A stretch of 5,089 nucleotides of DNA from an uncultured Mycoplasmataceae bacterium (GTDB lineage: Bacteria; Bacillota_I; Bacilli_A; Mycoplasmatales; Mycoplasmoidaceae), in the NCBI GenBank assembly GCA_949299825.1, contig CASGBP010000062.1, positions 1 through 5,089 on the forward strand. The letters run 5' to 3'. A model generated the notes under the pieces. That model did no database searches. It was not told the origin of the DNA and worked only from the letters and a program-made list of their open reading frames with translations. The translations under genes were made by a program, and so were the position numbers. This document shows, piece after piece, positions 1-5,089 of this stretch (position 1 is its first letter; the number at the start of each line of letters is the position of its first letter).

Positions 1-48
1 AATTAATTTTGGAATTTGATTACTTACAAAGGAGATAAAAGTATTTGC

Positions 49-77
49 TTGATTTATAACTCAAAATAACATATAAT
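49..77 (+). promoter_or_regulatory. Sigma-70-type promoter of the surface-protein gene
   Basis: A TTGATT -35 box (49-54) lies exactly 17 bases upstream of a perfect TATAAT -10 box (72-77), as expected for a housekeeping sigma promoter. A second TATAAT at 79-84 overlaps the same A/T tract and could give an alternative start. Transcription would begin around 84-90, leaving a very short 5' leader before the ATG at 103. In so A+T-rich a genome TATAAT occurs often by chance. The correct spacing, the TTG-containing -35 box and the position just ahead of a gene make the call reasonable. Confidence 0.65.
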
Positions 78-91
78 ATATAATATAGATT

Positions 92-99
92 AAAGAGGG
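92..99 (+). promoter_or_regulatory. Ribosome binding site of the surface-protein gene
   Basis: The purine run AAAGAGGG contains GAGG, complementary to the 3' end of 16S rRNA, and sits 4 bases before the ATG at 103. The spacing is short. The ATG is still favoured because it is directly followed by a good signal peptide, and no other ATG occurs early in the frame. Confidence 0.6.
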
Positions 100-102
100 T
101 TT

Positions 103-2157
103 ATGTTTATTAGATTTAAAGCACTATTAATAACATTGCTTTCAGGGGTTGTTTTAGCTACTCCAGCATTTGTTTGTGCTAGTGTAATTCAAAAAGATAA
201 AAGTAAAGATAATGCCTCTGTAAATGGAAGTAATGTTCTTACAAGTTTTATTGATAAAGTTGAAAATATCAAAATTGTTCCAATTGATGGGATATCAGAA
301 GTTCCTGTTGAAGAAATTACAAAAGAAAACATTAAGGAATATACAACAGGATGGCCAGAATTAGACAAAGAAAATATTACTAGATATGACATTATAAATT
401 TTGAGAGATCAACTGATGCAGATAATACTGCTGTTAGTTTTGATGTTACCTGAAGAAATACTAATAAAGACTATGGAGGACTAAAGGAAACTAGAAGCTA
501 TACAATTGATGGATTTAAATCAATTAAAGAAATAAAAAATGAAGAATTTGATGAAGCAGTCAACAATGTTCAATTATCAGCAAATGGTAAAATTTCTAAC
601 ATTTTAATTTCATCAGTAAGAACTGATAATGTTAAAAATTATTTAAAAGGATGACCAGCAAGCGATTCTATTATAAATGCATATCAAGTAAACTCAGTAA
701 CTCCAGTTAGTGAATCAATTCAGAATACTGCAGTTGATGTTACTGTAACTTGAATTAATACTACTTATAACTTCATTAGTTCTAAGTATGTTTATACTAT
801 TGATGGTTTTATGTCTGTTGCTGAAAATGATGTTTATATAGAAAGAATAAAATTTGATAGAGCAGTAAAAGATGTGTCACTAACTGCTAATGACCATGTA
901 CCAAATACATTAGTTACTACAGTAAATAAGGATAATATTCTTCATTACATTGATAAATTTCCAGATTTGACTACATCTTTAATTAACGACTTTGAAATTG
1001 TTAATGTAAGTATGGCTGAAAACACACCTACTAATGATGCAATTAAAGTAGAAATTATATGAAAAAATTCATCATATGGTTTTAAATCTGATGTTCAAAC
1101 TTATGTTATAAAAGGATTTAGAAGTGAAGAAGGGGCACTTGAAAAAATTACTAAAGAATTTAATGAACAAGTTGAAAGTATTGAATTAACATTAACTGAT
1201 GAAGCAAAAGAATTAAATGGTCGTGACATTAATTTGGATAATTTTACTCAGTATATTCAGGGATTGCCTGATAGTACAAATCACTATTGAATAGATAAAT
1301 GAAGTATTAACTCGATTGAATCAGACACCTTAGACTTGAGTTCAACAAGTATAAAAGTTAAGATTACTTATGTTAATGAAATGTATAATTTAAGTAGCGA
1401 AAAAGAATATATCATTGAAGGATTTAAAGCAATTGAAATTACTGAAGAACAAATGGTAAACGCTCTTAAAGAATCTTCATTTTTTAAAATAAAAGGATCT
1501 TGTAATATATTTGAACGTACTGATCTAATGAATCAAAAAAAATGAGGTTGATTAGTTTTAGGTGATGTATATGATTTAAATAATTCAGATGTTTTTATCC
1601 CTAAATTCATAAAGATAATTGAAAGATTATTCTGAGGTGGTGGAGTTACATTTAAGGTTGCTAATCAAGAAACAAATCCTTGACTTATAGAAACCTCATC
1701 AGGTATTGCAACTGATGGTAGAACTAAGGCAATTTATGGAAAAACTTTGGATGAAATTAAAAAAGAAAATGTGTTGCTTTTCAAACACATTAAAAACTAC
1801 AAATTACAATTTGAACTTATTCCTAGCATACAAGAAAGATATAATGGTAATTCTTACGATTTGTTTATGAATACATACAATATAAAGGCTAACATTATTT
1901 TTAATTTTACCAATGGTAGTTCAATAACTTTTGAAAACATATGAAATAATGATAATATTCAATGAACATTTTTACTTCAAAGAAATCAAGGTTCAGGAGT
2001 AGGAGTAGAATTAGGATTATACAAAATTTATATTCCAACTTATTATAATGGTCGAAATTGAACTGAAGGTACAAGCATTGAGGAAATAACTGGTTGAACA
2101 AGTGGTGCTAACACTTTTTCATACTACCTACCTAATCGTAAATCTAAAATATTATAA
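103..2157 (+). CDS. Exported surface protein with four tandem lipoprotein-17-like repeats
   Basis: This is a 684-residue protein, read with UGA as Trp; it has 14 TGA codons and one TGG. Residues 1-26 form a signal peptide: a basic start (MFIRFK), a hydrophobic core, then PAFVCAS. C25 might be a lipidated cysteine, but the residue before it is Val, not the usual Gly/Ala/Ser, so signal peptidase I cleavage (VCA/S) is an alternative. Four ~100-residue repeats fill about 44-443. The rest (444-684) is an unrecognised region with no clear C-terminal membrane segment. C25 and C467 are the only cysteines I found. The repeat pattern, with a beta-like stretch ending in Y-x-I-x-GF, fits the mollicute lipoprotein-associated domain (Pfam Lipoprotein_17). 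Proteins of that family are surface-exposed and of unknown or antigenic function. An adhesin or variable antigen role is inference. The gene has its own promoter and converges on the truA operon. Repeat family is moderately sure, function unknown. Confidence 0.85.
232..1431 (+). repeat. Four tandem ~100-residue protein repeats
   Basis: Approximate units are residues 44-140, 141-238, 239-341 and 342-443 of the surface protein. Three landmarks recur in register. The first is [E/D]-N-x-x-x-Y followed five residues later by Pro (P85, P185, P287, P389). The second is an aromatic residue ending a beta-like strand, followed by an Asn-containing turn (W117, W217, W320, Y423); the three Trp are all TGA. 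The third is a Gly-Phe pair closing a strand (G137, G235, G338, G440), as in TIDGF, VIKGF and IIEGF. The spacing of 98-103 residues is constant across all three. Repetition is at protein level; the DNA of the units has diverged, so the duplications are old or under diversifying pressure. Confidence 0.8.
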
Positions 2158-2178
2158 AAATTAATTTTTTTTAGATTT
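2140..2178. terminator. Possible bidirectional terminator between convergent genes
   Basis: AAATCTAAAA (2140-2149) and its exact reverse complement TTTTAGATTT (2169-2178) form a 10-bp stem around a 19-base loop. The loop contains both stop codons and most of a further A/T palindrome (2156-2169). T-runs follow or lie within the 3' arm in both directions. The stem has only one G-C pair, so it is weak by the standards of classical terminators, and A/T palindromes are common in this genome. The position at the exact meeting point of two convergent transcripts is the main support. Each arm lies inside the last codons of one gene. Confidence 0.4.
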
Positions 2179-2418
2179 TAAAAAATTTATTAATTGTTCA
2201 ATTTTTTCACTACTTTCCTTTTCATCAATAATGAAAACACCATTCGGTTGTGAACATATATTTATTGCTAATAAATTAATTAATGATTTTGCATCAGCTT
2301 TTTGATTATCAAACTCATAAATCACATCATACTCATATGAATCAAAAATTTCCACAAGCATAGAAACATCATTCATAGTTAAATCTGTTATTAAAAATTC
2401 ATTTAGCTTAATTATCAT
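2161..2418 (-). CDS. HPr-like small protein lacking the active-site histidine
   Basis: This is an 85-residue protein, the usual length of HPr, the phosphocarrier of the sugar phosphotransferase system. By eye it follows HPr from start to end. A first strand (about 8-12) is followed by a helix (LVEIFDSY, 21-28) and a strand (DVIYEF, 31-36). Next comes AKSLINLLAI (43-52), matching the LKSIMGVMSL helix, then a strand ending FIID (62-65) and a C-terminal helix (about 68-82). S45 aligns with the regulatory Ser46. The GIHARPA loop carrying His15 is missing, replaced by a stretch about three residues shorter (TMND). It therefore cannot carry phosphate in the standard way; a regulatory or structural role is inference. 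The start overlaps the truA end by 11 bases. An in-frame stop two codons upstream fixes ATG as the first start, and I see no Shine-Dalgarno, so translational coupling to truA is likely. The HPr relation is my alignment only, and convergent resemblance is possible. Confidence 0.75.
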   Translation of the reverse strand: MIIKLNEFLITDLTMNDVSMLVEIFDSYEYDVIYEFDNQKADAKSLINLLAINICSQPNGVFIIDEKESSEKIEQLINFLKSKKN

Positions 2419-3148
2419 ATATTACATTATACAAATATAAACCACAAGCAGGAGCTTTGAAAATAGCCCTACCCTTGGTTGGATTATTAAAACAATCCTC
2501 AATAAATTTTAAATCTATTCTATCCTCATTAAAGGATAAAAGACAACCAACTATCATTCTAATCATGCTTCTTAAAAAACCATTGCCTGTAAAATACATT
2601 AAAATGTAATCGTCTTTTTTCTTAATCTCTATGTGTGAAATTGTCCGAACACAATCGTTTGTATCATATTGACTTGTTGAAAATGATAAAAAATTCTTAG
2701 TTCCAATAAATTGGGTTTTAATTTTTTCTATTTTATTTAAATCTATATTCTTGTTATATTGATAAAAGTTATTGGCAAAAATAGGATCAAAAACTTTATT
2801 AGTATTAATTACGTATAAATAAGTTTTCTCTAGACATGAAAATCTAGCATGGAAATTATCACTAACTGCCTTTATATTTAACATTCTAATGTCATATGGT
2901 AAACGAGAATTAATTGCTTGCATAAAACTAATTGGATCTAAATCAAAATCTTTCATTTTAATATTTATCACCTGTTTAATAGCATGCACTTTAGCATCTG
3001 TTCTTCCCGAAGCATTGATAATTGGTTTAACCTTAAAAAGATCAATTATTATTTTTTCTATTACATTATGAATAGTAAGTACATTAGGTTGGGGTGCTCA
3101 ACCGTGATAATTACTACCATTATAAGCTAGTTCAATTTTATAATTCAT
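2408..3148 (-). CDS. truA: tRNA pseudouridine(38-40) synthase TruA
   Basis: TruA converts uridines 38-40 in the anticodon stem-loop of tRNAs to pseudouridine in the cytoplasm. The 246-residue length is typical. Landmarks in order are YNGSNYHGWAPQPN (9-22; W17 is TGA), the catalytic loop SGRTDAKVHA (47-56) with nucleophile D51, and ARFSCLEKTYLYVI (101-114) with the conserved tyrosine region. These are followed by NFLSFST (152-158), the GNGFLRSMIRMIVG motif (188-201) and the C-terminal KAPACGLYLYNV (231-242). Lys53 replaces the common Gly of GRTDAGVHA. The ATG at 3148 shares its A with the ecfT stop (TAATG), and AGGA at 3157-3160 stands 8 bases before it. Starting at the GTG codon at 2989 (residue 54) would remove the catalytic aspartate, so the long form is right. 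It is followed by an overlapping HPr-like gene. Confidence 0.96.
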
Positions 3149-4377
3149 TATAATAATCCTAATTCTAAAATACCAAATGGACTAAAGAAGAAATGAACAA
3201 CATTATTAGCAATTAAATATGAACCTAACAAAAATATTATTGATAAATAAAAGTAATCTCATAGATTTGAATTTGATACTCGATAAATAGTTCTATCTTG
3301 TTTTGGTACATATCCTCTAGCATCCATTGCATTTGCTAAATCATCACTCTTTTTTATTGAAATTGAAAATAAAGGAACAATTAAAGCAACTAAAGATTTT
3401 ATTTTTATTCATAGATTACCATTATAAAAATCTAATCCTCTAGCTGCCTGAGCATTAATTATTCGTTTTGATTCAGATAATAATGAAGGAATAAATCTTA
3501 TTCCTATTGATAAGATTAAAGCACATTCTGATGCTGGGAATTTTATTAACTTTAAGGGTGATAAGATTTTTTCTAATCCATTAGTTAATTCAATTGATGA
3601 AGTAGTTGAAACAAGTAATGTTGAAGAAATTATAATTAACACCACTTTTAATGATATATATAAAGATCTAGCAATTGCAATTGGTGAAAAACTATATCAA
3701 TTTTCAATATAAAGGATAGATGCTATATCTTTATATGCTATTTTATTTTCACTGATAAAAGGACTATTTTTAACAAATTGAATAGTGTATTCAACTCCAT
3801 TGTAACTAAAATTATTATTTAAAAGATATAGTAATGCTTTAGCTTCTTCATTACTAGTTATCAATGTGGAATTATTTTCTAAAGCCAATTGCAACAATCG
3901 GTTTTGAGTATTAGAATCAAATCGATTAAACCAATTAGTTACCTCACTTTTAGAAATAAAAGCCTGTATCATACCATCATTAACCTGTCCTGCAATACTT
4001 CCTCCATAAATATTTGATATGTAAATATTTTGATCCAAATAAAAACTATTATTATATAAAAAGTTATTATTTATCCAACCATTTGAAATTAAATAATTAG
4101 CATTGGTAGCATAAATAGCATCTGGACTTTTAATAGAAAATCAATTAATGAGCAAAAACAAAGCAAACATCAAGAAAAAAGTTTTTAAAATATTTAAAAT
4201 TGTTTTCTTGTTGATTTTAGCAATAAACAACATTGGAATAAGAATGATAGCAATAATTAGTTGATTAAATATTCCACCAGGAAGAAAAATAAGAACTATT
4301 GATAAACAGAAAAAAATAAATTTAAAAGAAGCATTTAATTTAGTAAAAGGACTATTAGCTATATTATTAGATAACAT
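3148..4377 (-). CDS. ecfT: ECF transporter transmembrane coupling protein EcfT, enlarged
   Basis: EcfT is the membrane scaffold of energy-coupling factor transporters. It links the ATPases EcfA1/EcfA2 to exchangeable substrate-binding S components that import vitamins and metals. The protein has 409 residues (four Trp from TGA, two from TGG), against about 265 usual for the family. The N-terminal SPFTKLNASFK (9-19) matches the family start. Hydrophobic segments lie near 17-36, 38-54, 62-79, 235-262, 285-305, 325-342 and 375-398. The block TTSSIELTNGLEKILSPLK precedes two coupling-helix motifs, AARG (A312 R313 G314) and DARG (A353 R354 G355), which in this family contact the ATPase grooves. 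The excess length is an Asn-rich polar stretch at about 80-231 between membrane segments, probably facing outward. The ATG at 4377 has AGGAG at 4390-4386 and follows the ecfA2 stop by one base; it overlaps truA by one base. Confidence 0.94.
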
Positions 4378-4378
4378 C

Positions 4379-5089
4379 TTACTTACTCCTCTTAATTTTT
4401 AAAATACATTCAGCTAAATCATCTATATTTTTAGGTTGTCATTCTAACAATTTTTCAAATTTTTTATCAGCTTTTATAAGATTTTTAATAGTTTTGATTA
4501 CTAATGGCAATCTAATATTACTATTTTTTAAAACACTATCATCACAAAAAACTTCATATGAAGTACCACTTTTTATTAATCTGCCATTATGTATTACCAA
4601 TATTTCATCAGCAATTGATAATACTTGATCCATTGAGTGAGTTACTACAAAAATTGTTTTGTTACTTTTTTTTGCATCTAACATATATTTAATCATTTCT
4701 AATTCACCTTGAGGATCTAATCCAGCAGTTGGTTCATCAAAAATATAAATATCAGGATCAATCGTAAAAACTCCAGCTAAAGCAACTCTTCTTTTTTGTC
4801 CTCCTGATAAAGTGAATGGTGAATTATTAAAAAGTGACTCATCAATGTTTACTTTTAACAAATTCTCCTTCGCTTTTTCGTATGCTTCTTGTTTTTTCAT
4901 TTTTAAATTAATTGCTCCAAAACTAGTATCGGCAATTACACTAGGTTTAAATAATTGAAACTCAGGAAATTGATAGACCATTCCTACCTTTTTACGAATA
5001 TTTTTATAATCTTTTATTTTTTTTCTAACTTTTTTATTTACCAAACAATCAATGTTATGATTATCAATATTTTTATAATTACTTAAAAA
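4379..5089 (-). CDS. ecfA2: ECF transporter ATPase EcfA2, 5' end outside window
   Basis: This is the ATP-binding subunit that, with EcfA1, powers EcfT and its S components at the inner face of the membrane. The last 236 residues are present; the N-terminus with the Walker A loop lies beyond the right edge. Visible in window numbering are the Q-loop VYQFPEFQLF (Q40), the ABC signature LSGGQKRRVALAG (94-106), Walker B IYIFDEPTAGLD (114-125) with catalytic E119, and the H-loop VVTHSMDQ with H151. The Q-loop form FPEFQLF, rather than NPDNQ, marks it as EcfA2 rather than EcfA1. A Lys-rich polar stretch (about 3-34) precedes the Q-loop and is longer and more charged than I expect. One TGA (4441-4439) encodes Trp; the true stop is TAA at 4381-4379, not this TGA. 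No start codon should be placed in the window, because the frame stays open to 5089. Confidence 0.94.
4386..4390 (-). promoter_or_regulatory. Ribosome binding site of ecfT inside the ecfA2 end
   Basis: AGGAG, 8 bases before the ecfT ATG, is encoded within the last codons of ecfA2 (the Arg-Ser of its KIKRSK end). It fixes the ecfT start at 4377 and indicates coupled translation of the two subunits. Confidence 0.75.

Noticed and set aside
3..38. Open frame ending in TAA that could be the tail of an upstream + strand gene (last residues EFDYLQRR)
   Set aside because: Only 11 codons are visible; a second frame (2-76) is also open with UGA as Trp, so neither can be supported.
28..59. Strong Shine-Dalgarno-like AAAGGAGA followed by a four-codon TTG frame (45-59), a possible leader peptide
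   Set aside because: It lies upstream of and across the -35 box, so it is not in the transcript from the promoter at 49-77; no proper start codon follows. It is probably chance or part of an upstream gene end.
189..392. Minus-strand open frame of 67 codons
   Set aside because: It lies wholly within the surface-protein gene on the other strand, shows no recognisable motif, and its apparent hydrophobicity mirrors the A/T-rich coding strand.
1907..2101. Minus-strand open frame of 64 codons
   Set aside because: It is a shadow of the surface-protein C-terminal region, with low-complexity Leu/Phe/Tyr composition and no support from neighbours.
103..2157. A decayed pseudogene with many in-frame stops
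   Set aside because: All internal stops are TGA, never TAA or TAG, and several fall at conserved Trp positions of the repeats. The same holds for ecfT and truA, so this is code 4, not decay.
2889..3071. Plus-strand open frame of 60 codons with a hydrophobic look
   Set aside because: It is antisense to the conserved truA catalytic region, which fully explains the sequence.
3697..4038. A separate soluble protein between two short membrane proteins
   Set aside because: The three open stretches at 3148-4377 share one frame and are separated only by TGA codons. With UGA as Trp they join into one EcfT with motifs at both ends.

Overview
The window comes from a very A+T-rich bacterium that reads UGA as tryptophan (genetic code 4), so it belongs to the Mollicutes (mycoplasma/spiroplasma group). 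Two observations support this. All five genes run at full length only when in-frame TGA is read as Trp or when none occurs. The TGA codons also fall at conserved Trp positions, such as the HGW motif of TruA. The order ecfA2-ecfT-truA is the usual tail of the ribosomal-protein/ECF-transporter cluster in Firmicutes and Mollicutes. Together with the surface protein, it suggests the Spiroplasma/Entomoplasma/Mesoplasma/M. mycoides branch, but I cannot name a genus from this window.

Left half, + strand (103-2157): one large gene behind its own promoter encodes a 684-residue exported protein. It has an N-terminal signal peptide, four tandem copies of a ~100-residue domain that resembles the mollicute 'lipoprotein 17-related' repeat, and a ~240-residue C-terminal region I do not recognise. 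Under the standard code it would look like a string of broken fragments. It is a single intact gene.

Right half, - strand (5089-2161): a tightly packed operon enters from the right edge. In transcription order it holds ecfA2 (ATPase, 5' end outside the window), ecfT (transmembrane coupling protein with an unusually large extracytoplasmic insertion), truA (tRNA pseudouridine synthase), and a small gene whose product looks like an HPr protein without the active-site histidine. Junctions are a 1-base gap, a 1-base TAATG overlap and an 11-base overlap, so co-transcription and translational coupling are likely. EcfA2 and EcfT, with EcfA1 (presumably just upstream), form the energising module shared by many substrate-binding S components for vitamin and metal uptake.

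The surface-protein gene and the operon converge with only 3 bases between their stop codons. A 10-bp inverted repeat spans this junction and may serve as a bidirectional terminator. No tRNA, rRNA, CRISPR array, insertion sequence or riboswitch was seen, and no stretch over 300 bases lacks a gene. The two least explained items are the His-less HPr-like protein after truA and the enlarged EcfT loop.
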